A stretch of 48,053 nucleotides of DNA from Acidobacteriaceae bacterium. GTDB taxonomy: Bacteria > Acidobacteriota > Terriglobia > Terriglobales > Acidobacteriaceae. Of the stretch, positions 26,491 to 35,523 are shown piece by piece. The translations under genes were made by a program, and so were the position numbers. Every line of letters starts with the position of its first letter. Within the stretch, counting starts at the first letter, position 1. Below the pieces are notes generated by a model. It ran no database searches and was not told the DNA's origin. It saw only the letters and a program-made list of their open reading frames with translations. The stretch spans positions 1-48,053 of the forward strand of contig JASHQE010000332.1 of the NCBI GenBank assembly GCA_030037705.1, in the 5' to 3' direction.

Positions 26491-27614
26491 GACACGCCTC
26501 CAGCGGTATACGATGCCACTACAGTGCGTTCGCTGCTGACCTTCCGAGCAAGATCTTCGGGAATGTGAATCTCAAATGGCACCGGCGTCTGCGGCAGGAG
26601 CGCGCTGTCGACGTACTGATCCGCGATCCACACGACGTGACCGGTGCTGTCATAAAAAGTCCCCAGCACATGGGCAACATTAACGACCTGTCCACTCTGG
26701 TTGATCAACTGTCCCGTCAGTGATGCTCCGGGTGCGGGGTTGAGATGCTCATTGTCGATCTCGATCACCGGGTCTGCCGATGCAGGAACCAGAGTGGAGA
26801 AGGGCGTCATGCGCACGCTCTGCACATCGGAAAGTGATGCCCCGGGGAATTGAATCAGGAATGGTGTCACCTGCTTTGGCAATAAGAGGTGAGAGATCTT
26901 GTCAAAACTGCCTTCGGTCGCGAACGGCGTCTGATCTTTTCCGAGCAATGTTGCCGTCACCGAGACGTATGCGGGCACGACATCCTCATTCAGCAGCTCG
27001 CCGAGGATGACAAGCCCCTCAGCCCGCTGCACCGGATGCATATCGACAATACGCACATGCGGCGACTCTACATCCTGCGTGCCCCAGTCATCTCCCGGAC
27101 CACGATAGATCACGTCCCATCGCAGGTAATTCACGGGAATCACCTGCGGCGGCACAACCGGCCTCTTGACGATGGGCCACTCCGCCACCCAATGATCTCC
27201 ATCCCGAACTACATGCAGGTCGCGCGTGCTCACAGAAGGACCAACCACAGTGGACCAATAGAGCTTGAGCTGAACCTCTGCATCGTTGTCAGAGGCATGG
27301 AGCGGAAAGACTTCAACATGGTCCACTCCTGAATAGGTACGGAGGTTGGGGTAGTATCCCATCAGGTCGCCAACAAACTCAGGCTCGGTAAACTGGGCCT
27401 TATTTGCCAGGCTTTCGTAGGCTCTCTGCCATGCTTGGGCACGGATCTGGTCGCCGAGATTCTGAACTGCTGCTTCCGGCGTGGAAGACGAACGCAGCAA
27501 CCCTTGGCCACCGGCGTAGGCGCGCGCGGAGGACACAGGCCACACGGTTCCGATAACGACGAGCCCTATGGTCGCCGCGCCGAGCATTCCAGCCAGCAGG
27601 CCTCCTTTGTTCAC
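26487..27614 (-). CDS. Membrane-anchored or secreted protein of unknown function
   Basis: A 375-residue protein starting with GTG inside the stop of the GT-C-like gene. An N-terminal hydrophobic segment (GMLGAATIGLVVIGTVWPV) is either a signal peptide or an anchor. Next comes an NTF2-like section (TPEAAVQNLGDQIRAQAWQR, FTEPEFVGDLMGYYP), then a region VEVFPLHASDNDAEVQLKLY, and two beta domains of the FxLYD type that describe extracytoplasmic stabilising folds (GLVILGELLNEDVVPAYVSV; SLTGQLINQSGQVVNVAHVL). The sequence does not show a function. Overlaps on both sides place it in the coupled operon. Confidence 0.68.
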   Translation of the reverse strand: MNKGGLLAGMLGAATIGLVVIGTVWPVSSARAYAGGQGLLRSSSTPEAAVQNLGDQIRAQAWQRAYESLANKAQFTEPEFVGDLMGYYPNLRTYSGVDHVEVFPLHASDNDAEVQLKLYWSTVVGPSVSTRDLHVVRDGDHWVAEWPIVKRPVVPPQVIPVNYLRWDVIYRGPGDDWGTQDVESPHVRIVDMHPVQRAEGLVILGELLNEDVVPAYVSVTATLLGKDQTPFATEGSFDKISHLLLPKQVTPFLIQFPGASLSDVQSVRMTPFSTLVPASADPVIEIDNEHLNPAPGASLTGQLINQSGQVVNVAHVLGTFYDSTGHVVWIADQYVDSALLPQTPVPFEIHIPEDLARKVSSERTVVASYTAGGVS

Positions 27615-29428
27615 GAAACCATCCTCCCCGGAACGCGATCTTCATCGCTGGCGAAACGATACTTTGCCTGCGCTTCCTGCTGCCGCTTCTCCGGGATGAG
27701 CAGGACAAGAATTGCGAGAATACTGCTTCCGAACGGAAGGATGCCCCACATCAAACCTTGCCAATGCGGCGGCATCTGCGGTGCATTTACCGGTGTTGCC
27801 GGCGGCACGCCGTCCTTGCTCCAAATGGTGATCGTATCTTCGTCGAGATTGTCCACCGGGCGCCAGCCGGCGAAGGAGAGGAGCGGATCATAGTAATGGT
27901 CCCGCACCAGAACCCACTTCAATCCGTAATGGTCCGCGTGGCTCAGCATGGCGCGCAGTGCGTCCAGCCCAGGTTTGCCGAAATACTTTGAACTGGTGAG
28001 CGGACCGCCGCCGTAACGCGTGAGTTCCGGCAACATGCGTCCCGAGTTCCATTCTCCATCTACGCTACCGGCATCGGTCATCATCGCGAGCCGCGAGATC
28101 TTGTTACCGAATCCCAGCGTAACGTAGCGGTACTGATCGTGTCCGTCACGATTGAGCCATGAGGCCGCAGACCCCACATCGAAGTCTTCCGCGTCGGCAG
28201 GATGATAGGTTGTCCACCCCACTGCCAGCGCGCAGGTGAACGTAGCCAATACGGCAAGGCTAACGGCTGCACGCGCGCGATATCTCGCGAATAGCTCTGC
28301 GGCGAGCGCTCCAACGAAAGGCAGTGCGAGCAGCGTTGCCCAATAACTGAACCGCTCCATCGTCAGTACGTCGAATGCACGCCCCAGCAGAATGGGACCC
28401 ACGGGCGTGGTACCGCCAAGTCCGAGCAGAAATGCGACCCAAAAGCCGAGCAGCAGCGGCCGAAGCCGGGCAACCATCGAGCCACGCATAAAGATAAACG
28501 GTAGCGCGAGAATCAGCGCTCCGTACGGCACCACGAAATAATTCAAGCCCCACTGTGGGCTCAAAATGTAATTAGCCCGGCTGGGGTGCGGGATGGGCGT
28601 CTGCGTAACCGGGTAGTGAATCAGCGCGATCCAGAATGGAAGCAGCACAATTGCAATCGCGGCACCCACAGCCAGGGTGATGATTAAAGTGCGGACAAGA
28701 AAAGCCGGCGTTGAAACCCGCACCCCGTTTTCGCGGTCGAGGAACGCCAGCGCAAGCACGGGCAACGCGAAGAAGAACGAACCGAAGAGCAATGTAGCGT
28801 GGTGCGCAGCTGCGGCCGCAGTGAATAAAATGCTCGCTTTTACAAATGAACGCCAGCTCCCGCGTCGTATCCACTCGAAAAGAAAAGGAAGCGCGTTGAG
28901 ATAAATGGGCGCTGCAGCGGTTGTTCCTAACTGCCCGGCAGAGTAAACCAGAAAGCTTTCCGAACCGAGAAAAATGCTTGCCAGCGCGGCAATGGACGCT
29001 GCGCGCGGATTGACCCACAGCTTTGCAAATCGGTAGACGCCCACTACCAGCAAGAGGATGGCAGCGAGCTGCACGGCCATGTAGGCCAAGTCCAAGCCAA
29101 CGGCATGGGAAACCAAAGCGACCCATTGTTGCGGCAAAGGGGGATACGTAGTCTGCGAAAATCCCGCGTACCACTTGGGATTCCAAGGATCGAACCAATG
29201 ATGAAGATAGTGAGACGCGAAAAAGATGTGAAAGTTTGTGTCGTACGACTTCAAAGGCAACTTCATTAAGAGAAGCGGAAGATGGACCGCAACCGCCGCC
29301 ATCAGGAGAAGGCTCATCGATATGGGGCGTTGAGGTAATTCCAGCGATTCAGATTTCTGCACAGGTGCTTCTCCAAACAATGGTCGATTCAAATTGGTCA
29401 AGAAAGGAGATAGCTCCATCGGCGCCAT
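27611..29428 (-). CDS. GT-C-like polytopic membrane glycosyltransferase
   Basis: A 605-residue inner-membrane protein with about ten hydrophobic helices after a soluble start. The first periplasmic loop carries the acidic and aromatic pattern LKSYDTNFHIFFASHYLHHW and FDPWNPKWYAGF, which is the layout of GT-C lipid-linked-sugar transferases and the 6-pyruvoyl-tetrahydropterin-synthase-related membrane family. The C-terminal soluble part has GLKWVLVRDHYYDPLLSF and a final helix. It probably moves a sugar from undecaprenyl phosphate to a glycan or protein on the periplasmic side; the GtrB-like enzyme at the end of the operon could supply that donor. The acceptor is unknown. It heads a five-gene operon. 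Confidence 0.72.
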   Translation of the reverse strand: MAPMELSPFLTNLNRPLFGEAPVQKSESLELPQRPISMSLLLMAAVAVHLPLLLMKLPLKSYDTNFHIFFASHYLHHWFDPWNPKWYAGFSQTTYPPLPQQWVALVSHAVGLDLAYMAVQLAAILLLVVGVYRFAKLWVNPRAASIAALASIFLGSESFLVYSAGQLGTTAAAPIYLNALPFLFEWIRRGSWRSFVKASILFTAAAAAHHATLLFGSFFFALPVLALAFLDRENGVRVSTPAFLVRTLIITLAVGAAIAIVLLPFWIALIHYPVTQTPIPHPSRANYILSPQWGLNYFVVPYGALILALPFIFMRGSMVARLRPLLLGFWVAFLLGLGGTTPVGPILLGRAFDVLTMERFSYWATLLALPFVGALAAELFARYRARAAVSLAVLATFTCALAVGWTTYHPADAEDFDVGSAASWLNRDGHDQYRYVTLGFGNKISRLAMMTDAGSVDGEWNSGRMLPELTRYGGGPLTSSKYFGKPGLDALRAMLSHADHYGLKWVLVRDHYYDPLLSFAGWRPVDNLDEDTITIWSKDGVPPATPVNAPQMPPHWQGLMWGILPFGSSILAILVLLIPEKRQQEAQAKYRFASDEDRVPGRMVS

Positions 29429-29641
29429 GTCATTCGAATGAACTGCCGGGTAAAAATAAAATCCGAAATTTTACACTCTTATCCGTTCGATTAAGAAATG
29501 TACCAATGTGGTTGCTTTGTATCAGCTCATGGACGCCCTTTCCGTTTACATGAATGCATCCGATGCGAAAGGCATTTCATGTAGCCAACATCCGGGCTGG
29601 TTTGGGAATCAAATTGCTCATTGCCGATTTCGAGGGCCCTG

Positions 29642-32600
29642 GTGACCCCCTTGATAGCTAGACCTGCACTTCTCAAGGCTGTATTCGTGTTCGTCGCATT
29701 GACCTGCGCCGCTGGCGCGCAAATTTATCAAGTAGGCGGCGGAGCTTCGAGCAATCCCCAGCCTCAATCAAATCAGTCTGGCGCCCAGGCGCCGGGCCAA
29801 TCTCTTGGCTGGGGATCGAACATCCAAAACGCACGGCTTGCGAGTGCCGCGCAACAGGCCCTTACGCGAGGTGATCACGCGCTCGCATTCGAGTATGCAC
29901 AACGCGCAGCGAAGGCCGCTCCCAATGATCCACAGTTATGGTTTCTGCTTGGTTACGCAGCACGGCTAGACGGGAAGTATCAGGAATCGGTGGACGCTTA
30001 CAATCAGGGCCTTCATTTAAGTCCTTCTTCATTAGAGGGGCTCTCCGGCCTTGCGCAGGATTACAATCTCATGAACCGCACGGAAGACGCAGAGCGCCTC
30101 CTCAAGCAGGTAACCTCCGCAGATCCAGGACGCGTAGGGGATCTGTTACTGCTCGGCGATATTGATATGCGCTCTAAGGACTATACCGGGGCTATTGACT
30201 GGCTCAATCGAGCAGAGCGCCTTCATCCGGACGCACGTTCGGAACTGCTGTTGGCTCTTTCATACCAGCAGCTTAAGCAGATGGACCTTGCAAGCCAGTA
30301 CCTCAACATGGCGGAGCACCGTGCGCCGAACAATCCTGATGTGCAGCGATCGCTTGCAGGTTACTATCGCGAGATCGGCAAATATACCGAAGCGATTGCC
30401 GCGCTCAAATCAATCCGCAACCCGAAGCCGGACGTTACAGCCGAGTTGGCTTATACCTATCAGCTCGATGGCAAGCTCGAAGACTCTGCAAACCTCTATG
30501 CGGCGGCTGCAAACGCAATGCCCAGGGATCTCATACTGCAACTCTCCGCGGCGCAGGCGCAAGCTGCGACCGGCGCTTTAGACGACGCGAACTCTTTTCT
30601 TAAGCGTGCCCAGGAACTCAATCCGAGTGACTATCGCCTGCATGCCGTTCGCGGACAAATTGCGCAGTTGCAGAATCGTGATGCGGATGCGGTTACGGAA
30701 TATAAAGCCGCACTAGCTAACCTGCCGGCAACTCCTGTCGAAGGGCCCCTCTATGGCATCCAACTACACATGGATCTGGTGGCGCTCTATGATAACCAGG
30801 GAGATGAAAACGCCGCACACAGTCAGCTTCAGCTGGCGCAAAACGAAATCGGCTCTGTCGATCATTCCGGGCCTGGAAGAGAGCCATTCCTGCGCCTGCG
30901 CGCATCGATCAGGATGAATGCAGGCGATCTGGACGGCGCACTGTCCGATATCAGGGATGCGCTCGCCATGAGTTCGCTCGACCGGAATGACCTCCAGCTC
31001 GATGGCGACATCCTCATGAAGATGGGGCGTGTCGAAGATGCAATCGGGATCTATAAGCAGATCCTGGCCAAAAATCCCAACGACCGGTTTGCCCTCACTT
31101 CGATCGGCTACGCGTCACGGGCAGCAGGCCGCGACGAGGACGCGGAAAGATATTTCCAGCGCCTCGCGCAAGCCGAGCCTTCGCTGTACGTCCCATATCT
31201 CGCACTCGGCGATCTCTACACGGCGCTCCGCGAGTTCACCAAAGCACAGACATCTTATGAAAAAGGCTACGCAATTGCCCCGCGCAATGCGCTCATTGTA
31301 GCCGGAGGCATGAATGCTGCGATCGAGGCGCATAACTTGAATCTCGCTGGCGCCTGGCGGGGTCGCGTCACAGCCGAGATGCGAGACCAACCCCAAGTTC
31401 TTCGCGAAGAAGAAAGATATCTCAGCTTCGAAGGCAGATACAGCGAATCGGCTGAGGTCGGCCGTCAGGCGATCAAGGTGCTTCCGCACGACAGAGATGT
31501 GGTTGTCTATCTCGGCTATGATCTGCTGCACCTCGGGCAATACGACGCGCTGCTGACGCTTACGTCGAATTATCTCGATGTGCTTCCGAAAGAAGCCGAT
31601 ATCCCCTTGCTGGAAGGATATGTCCACAAACATCAGGGACTCGCTGAACAGGCAAGCGAGGATTTTACGGAAGCTCTCAAGCGGGATCCCGAAATCGTTA
31701 CCGCGTATGTCAATCGCGGTTATATGCTGAATGACCTTCACCAGCCCGCAGCAGCCGCGGCAGATTTCGAGTCGGCCCTGAAAAGGGAGCCGAATAATGG
31801 TGAGGCGCATCTCGGTCTCGCTTATGCCAGCCTGGACCTGCACAAATCGCAGACGGCCATACGTGAAGCTGATCTCGCCGAGCGCGATTCCGGCGATTCC
31901 CGCGATGTTCACGTGATTCGTGCAACAGCGTATGCAGACGAGGAAATGCTGGCCAAGGCCGCTGATGAATATAAGGCAGCGCTTAAGTTCACGCCCGATG
32001 ACGGCGCTTTGCATCTTGGTCTGGCAAGTGTCATTTTTTCGGAGCACCGATATCGCGACGCAATTGACGAACTCCAGATCGCCGAGAAGGCTTCGCCCGA
32101 AGACCCCGATGTCGATGCACTGTTCGCGCGCTCGTATGCAAATCTCGACGATCATAGCCAGACATTGCGCTATGTCAACCTGGCGGAACAAAACTCCGGG
32201 ACAGGCATGTCCGCGATGCGAAGCCGCATTTTCGTTTCCACAGGAGAAGCACTGGACATTCTCGGAGACGATAGCGCGGCGATGGACCGTTTTCGGCGAG
32301 CGCTTGAAATTCCCGGCAGCAATCGCATTGGCATCCGCCTCGCTATTGCGCAGTTGATGGTTCAGCAGGGCCATCCCGACGATGCAGAAAGACAGATCGC
32401 GTTGGGCTGGATGGAGGCCGCTGCAGGCGATGCACCGGCCCCCACGGGAAACCAGTTCATTGCAGCGGCAGATGTATTTCGCTCCACGCATGACTACGAG
32501 CTGTCGCAAACATATCTTCAGCGCGCCAAGTCAGCCGGAGCTCCAGATACGGACGTGCGTATCGGACTGGCCAACAATTATCTTGCGCTCGGAGACACAA

Positions 32601-33856
32601 CTCGCGCCCAGGCCGAGCTCAATGCCGTCAGCGCAACAGGTGAAGATCCGCCCAGTTATCAGTATTTGCTCGCTGAGGCCAACGTCTTTCAACAGGAGCA
32701 CCAGGGAGCTCAGGCGCTCACCTCGTTTGCGCAGGCTTCCAATGCTGAAGGTGACGACGAAACCGCCGAAGAAGGCATGCTTGCCATTGGTGCGGATGAA
32801 GGGCTGCGTGTGACTCCCAATGTAAGCCTTCTTTCTGATTTTTCGATTCAGCCCATCTACGAAGACACCACCGTCTATGTGTTGGATTCCAAACTGGACG
32901 CGACATTTGCCGTTCCAAGCACGGATACGTCTCTTCTTCCACCGCCGCGTTCCTCACTGCAAACGGAATGGACCGATGCCTTTCACCTCCACCTTCCGCA
33001 CATGATCACCTCCGGCGGATTCTTTCAGCTTCGAAATGCGCGCGGCCCGATCTCGGTGCCTGCCACTAATTCGGTTGTGAACCGCGATACGACCGATACC
33101 ACGTTGAACTACGGAGTAAACCCCACGATCCACATCGGAGATAACTCACTCTCGTTCGACGCCGGGGTCCAGGAGACCTTCCGGCGCGACTCTCTGACTC
33201 CCGTGCAAATGAACCAAAATCTCTTTCGCGCTTTCGCCTACGTAACATCGAGTTCCTTTTTCAATGCGGTCTCTTTCAGCGGGTACGTCCTTCACGAGGC
33301 CGGCCCATTTACCGAAAGCAATCTTCATTCCCGGGCCCTTACTGGCGCGCTGGATTTTCGCATAGGCGCTCCGTGGAGTAAGACCGCGCTTGTCACAGGA
33401 TGGGGAATGAATGACCAGGTCTTCTCACCGGTTCATTATGAGGATTACTACACTTCGACATACATCGGCATGGAGCGCCGATTTTCGCCGCGGCTAGACG
33501 TGAAGGCCATCCTGGAAGATCTCCGCGCGTGGCGCGTGGTGGGGACAAATTCCGGAATCGCCCAAGACCTGCGCCCCTCCGGCGCCGTCGATTTTATCCC
33601 GAAGCGGAATTGGGACGTGCAGTTCTCCAGCGCGTACTCCAGCACGCGAGGATTTCACGTCTATGACGCCATTCAAAATGGGTTCTCCATCTCCTATGCC
33701 AAACCATTCCGCCGCAAATTCAATGACGTTTCCGGGGCCGTTGATCTTGCCTATCCCATTCGTTTCTCGGCCGGCATGCAGCAGGAGACCTTTTTTAATT
33801 TCATCGGAGCTCAGAATCAGCAATTCAGGCCGTACGCCGAAGTCAGCATATTTTGA
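29642..33856 (+). CDS. Large TPR protein with outer-membrane beta-barrel (BcsC/PelB-like)
   Basis: A 1404-residue exported protein. After a signal peptide (ALLKAVFVFVALTCAAGA) come some 20 or more TPR units to about residue 1060, for example HALAFEYAQRAAKAAPNDPQ and YTEAIAALKSIRNPKPDVTA. The last 340 residues are beta-rich, with aromatic strand ends and a terminal Phe (EVSIF), as in an outer-membrane barrel. This scaffold-plus-pore architecture is that of BcsC (cellulose) and PelB (Pel) exporters, so a glycan-export pore is the best reading. GTG 29642 is chosen because GAGGG lies five bases ahead; TTG 29621 is the alternative. It is divergent from the GT-C operon and 12 bases ahead of the GT4 gene. 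Confidence 0.84.
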   Translation: MTPLIARPALLKAVFVFVALTCAAGAQIYQVGGGASSNPQPQSNQSGAQAPGQSLGWGSNIQNARLASAAQQALTRGDHALAFEYAQRAAKAAPNDPQLWFLLGYAARLDGKYQESVDAYNQGLHLSPSSLEGLSGLAQDYNLMNRTEDAERLLKQVTSADPGRVGDLLLLGDIDMRSKDYTGAIDWLNRAERLHPDARSELLLALSYQQLKQMDLASQYLNMAEHRAPNNPDVQRSLAGYYREIGKYTEAIAALKSIRNPKPDVTAELAYTYQLDGKLEDSANLYAAAANAMPRDLILQLSAAQAQAATGALDDANSFLKRAQELNPSDYRLHAVRGQIAQLQNRDADAVTEYKAALANLPATPVEGPLYGIQLHMDLVALYDNQGDENAAHSQLQLAQNEIGSVDHSGPGREPFLRLRASIRMNAGDLDGALSDIRDALAMSSLDRNDLQLDGDILMKMGRVEDAIGIYKQILAKNPNDRFALTSIGYASRAAGRDEDAERYFQRLAQAEPSLYVPYLALGDLYTALREFTKAQTSYEKGYAIAPRNALIVAGGMNAAIEAHNLNLAGAWRGRVTAEMRDQPQVLREEERYLSFEGRYSESAEVGRQAIKVLPHDRDVVVYLGYDLLHLGQYDALLTLTSNYLDVLPKEADIPLLEGYVHKHQGLAEQASEDFTEALKRDPEIVTAYVNRGYMLNDLHQPAAAAADFESALKREPNNGEAHLGLAYASLDLHKSQTAIREADLAERDSGDSRDVHVIRATAYADEEMLAKAADEYKAALKFTPDDGALHLGLASVIFSEHRYRDAIDELQIAEKASPEDPDVDALFARSYANLDDHSQTLRYVNLAEQNSGTGMSAMRSRIFVSTGEALDILGDDSAAMDRFRRALEIPGSNRIGIRLAIAQLMVQQGHPDDAERQIALGWMEAAAGDAPAPTGNQFIAAADVFRSTHDYELSQTYLQRAKSAGAPDTDVRIGLANNYLALGDTTRAQAELNAVSATGEDPPSYQYLLAEANVFQQEHQGAQALTSFAQASNAEGDDETAEEGMLAIGADEGLRVTPNVSLLSDFSIQPIYEDTTVYVLDSKLDATFAVPSTDTSLLPPPRSSLQTEWTDAFHLHLPHMITSGGFFQLRNARGPISVPATNSVVNRDTTDTTLNYGVNPTIHIGDNSLSFDAGVQETFRRDSLTPVQMNQNLFRAFAYVTSSSFFNAVSFSGYVLHEAGPFTESNLHSRALTGALDFRIGAPWSKTALVTGWGMNDQVFSPVHYEDYYTSTYIGMERRFSPRLDVKAILEDLRAWRVVGTNSGIAQDLRPSGAVDFIPKRNWDVQFSSAYSSTRGFHVYDAIQNGFSISYAKPFRRKFNDVSGAVDLAYPIRFSAGMQQETFFNFIGAQNQQFRPYAEVSIF

Positions 33857-33868
33857 GGTTAGACTGCA

Positions 33869-35266
33869 ATGAAAATATGTTTAGTTGCTACGTTTCCGCC
33901 GAGCGGACGCCAATTAAACGAATACGCGTTTCATATTGCGCGCGAGTTGCGACGTCATCCTGAGGTCGAATTGACGATCCTTGCTGACGAGCTTACAGAG
34001 TACGCATTTGCAACCGATCAAAACGGCTGCCCGCTTCCGGTCGATAGCCAGACGGAATTGCCCGGATTCAATGTGGTGCGTTGCTGGAAATTCGGCAGCG
34101 CCGCGAATCCCATACATCTATTAAAAACGATCCGTAAGCTAAAACCGGACGTTGTGTGGTACAATCTGGTCTTTTCGAGCTTCGCAACGCCCGCCAATCC
34201 ATTCGCCGCATTCGCAGGACTTTCCACGCCCGCTTTAACGCGCGCGGCGGGCTTTTACACGCACATTACTCTGCATCACATCATCGAGCACGTTGACTTT
34301 GCTGCTGCCGGTGTCCGCCAGGAAAAGCTCTTCCGCCTCGGAACGGACTTGATCACCCGTGCCTTGCTCGCGGCAAACTCCGTCTCCGTGTTGCTTCCCG
34401 GTTATCATCGCACGTTGACGACTAAGTACTCCGCTCATAATGTGCTACTGGGCACTCATGGAACCTTCGCCACCGTCCCCACCCCACCTGACTTTACGAA
34501 GCGCGGCAATCCTGATAAACGCATCCTGGCCATCGGACACTGGGGCACTTATAAGCGCCTTGAAACTTTGATGGAGGCTTTTCCGCGAGTACTCGAGAAA
34601 GTACCGAACGCCCGCCTCATCGTGGCTGGAGCTAACCATCACACGAAGACCGGATATTGGGAATCGATCCGTGCGGCCCAGCCATCGCATCTTCCCATTG
34701 AGTTCCGGGGTTATGTTTCGGAAGAAGATATTCCCGAGCTTTACCGGACTACGTCGATTGTCGTGATGCCATACGATTCGGCAACGGGTTCGAGCGGGCC
34801 GGCTCATCAGGCATGCGAATACGGTGTTCCGATTGTCTGTGCAGACATTGCCGACTTCCGCGGCATGGCTGCAAACGAAAATATGGCCATCCTCTTTCAC
34901 AAAGCCGGTGACGCGAACCAATTGGCTGAAAAGCTCGTTGCAATTCTGCAATCGCCAGAGCTGGAGCGGCAGATGGCGGAACAAAACTTTGCTGCCGGCG
35001 CAGAGATGACTATGAGTAATGTAGTGGCAAATTATCTCCGCTGGTTCGAACTCAACAGGCACAAAAAAGTTCTTTCCCGGATTCGTAGTTTTTCAGAGCT
35101 GGATTGCTCATCACCCAATGCCGAAGCTTCGCCTCGCCGGAACGCTCCCATGCGGGAAAAGCAAAACCCGCTTCGAAGCTTTGAACCAGGAAGACACTAT
35201 ACCGATGTAGATAAATTTGCCGGCTCATTTGCAGACGAGGGCACGGCAGCTTCAGAAAATCGCTGA
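33869..35266 (+). CDS. Family 4 glycosyltransferase
   Basis: A 465-residue cytoplasmic GT-B enzyme. The N-domain starts KICLVATFPPSGRQLNEYAF with the Gly-rich acceptor loop, and the C-domain shows ILAIGHWGTYKRLETLMEAF, ARLIVAGANHH, FRGYVSEEDIPELYRTTSIV, then SSGPAHQACEYGVPIVCADI, the usual nucleotide-sugar site of GT4. About 75 residues after the catalytic part (from FSELDCSS onward) are polar and probably disordered. Its sugar and acceptor are unknown. GAGG ten bases before the ATG is the ribosome binding site. The 12-base gap to the TPR-barrel gene makes the two an operon, linking sugar addition with export. Confidence 0.88.
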   Translation: MKICLVATFPPSGRQLNEYAFHIARELRRHPEVELTILADELTEYAFATDQNGCPLPVDSQTELPGFNVVRCWKFGSAANPIHLLKTIRKLKPDVVWYNLVFSSFATPANPFAAFAGLSTPALTRAAGFYTHITLHHIIEHVDFAAAGVRQEKLFRLGTDLITRALLAANSVSVLLPGYHRTLTTKYSAHNVLLGTHGTFATVPTPPDFTKRGNPDKRILAIGHWGTYKRLETLMEAFPRVLEKVPNARLIVAGANHHTKTGYWESIRAAQPSHLPIEFRGYVSEEDIPELYRTTSIVVMPYDSATGSSGPAHQACEYGVPIVCADIADFRGMAANENMAILFHKAGDANQLAEKLVAILQSPELERQMAEQNFAAGAEMTMSNVVANYLRWFELNRHKKVLSRIRSFSELDCSSPNAEASPRRNAPMREKQNPLRSFEPGRHYTDVDKFAGSFADEGTAASENR

Positions 35267-35523
35267 TGTGATGGATAAGAACAAAAAGCACCCGTGGAGC
35301 ATCCATCCTTTAGCTCTTCTTCATCCAACTAAATGCTCTGTTCCCGGGTTATGGTTTGACGGCTAATGGACACGAAGTCAGACACAAGCCAATCTGTTCC
35401 CTCAGATTCGTAATGGCATGGAATGATTGGACCCGCTGAGCGGCATATTTTAATTGTCTAGTCCATTTGCCCGCGCACGGCGCGGACGAACGTGCTTGCA
35501 TCAGCAGCACGAAGGAGGATGCT

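Noticed and set aside
31115-32509. 464-codon open frame antisense to the TPR/beta-barrel gene
   Set aside because: It mirrors the codon bias of the GC-rich gene on the other strand, has no recognisable domain or start signal, and lies entirely inside a clear TPR region.
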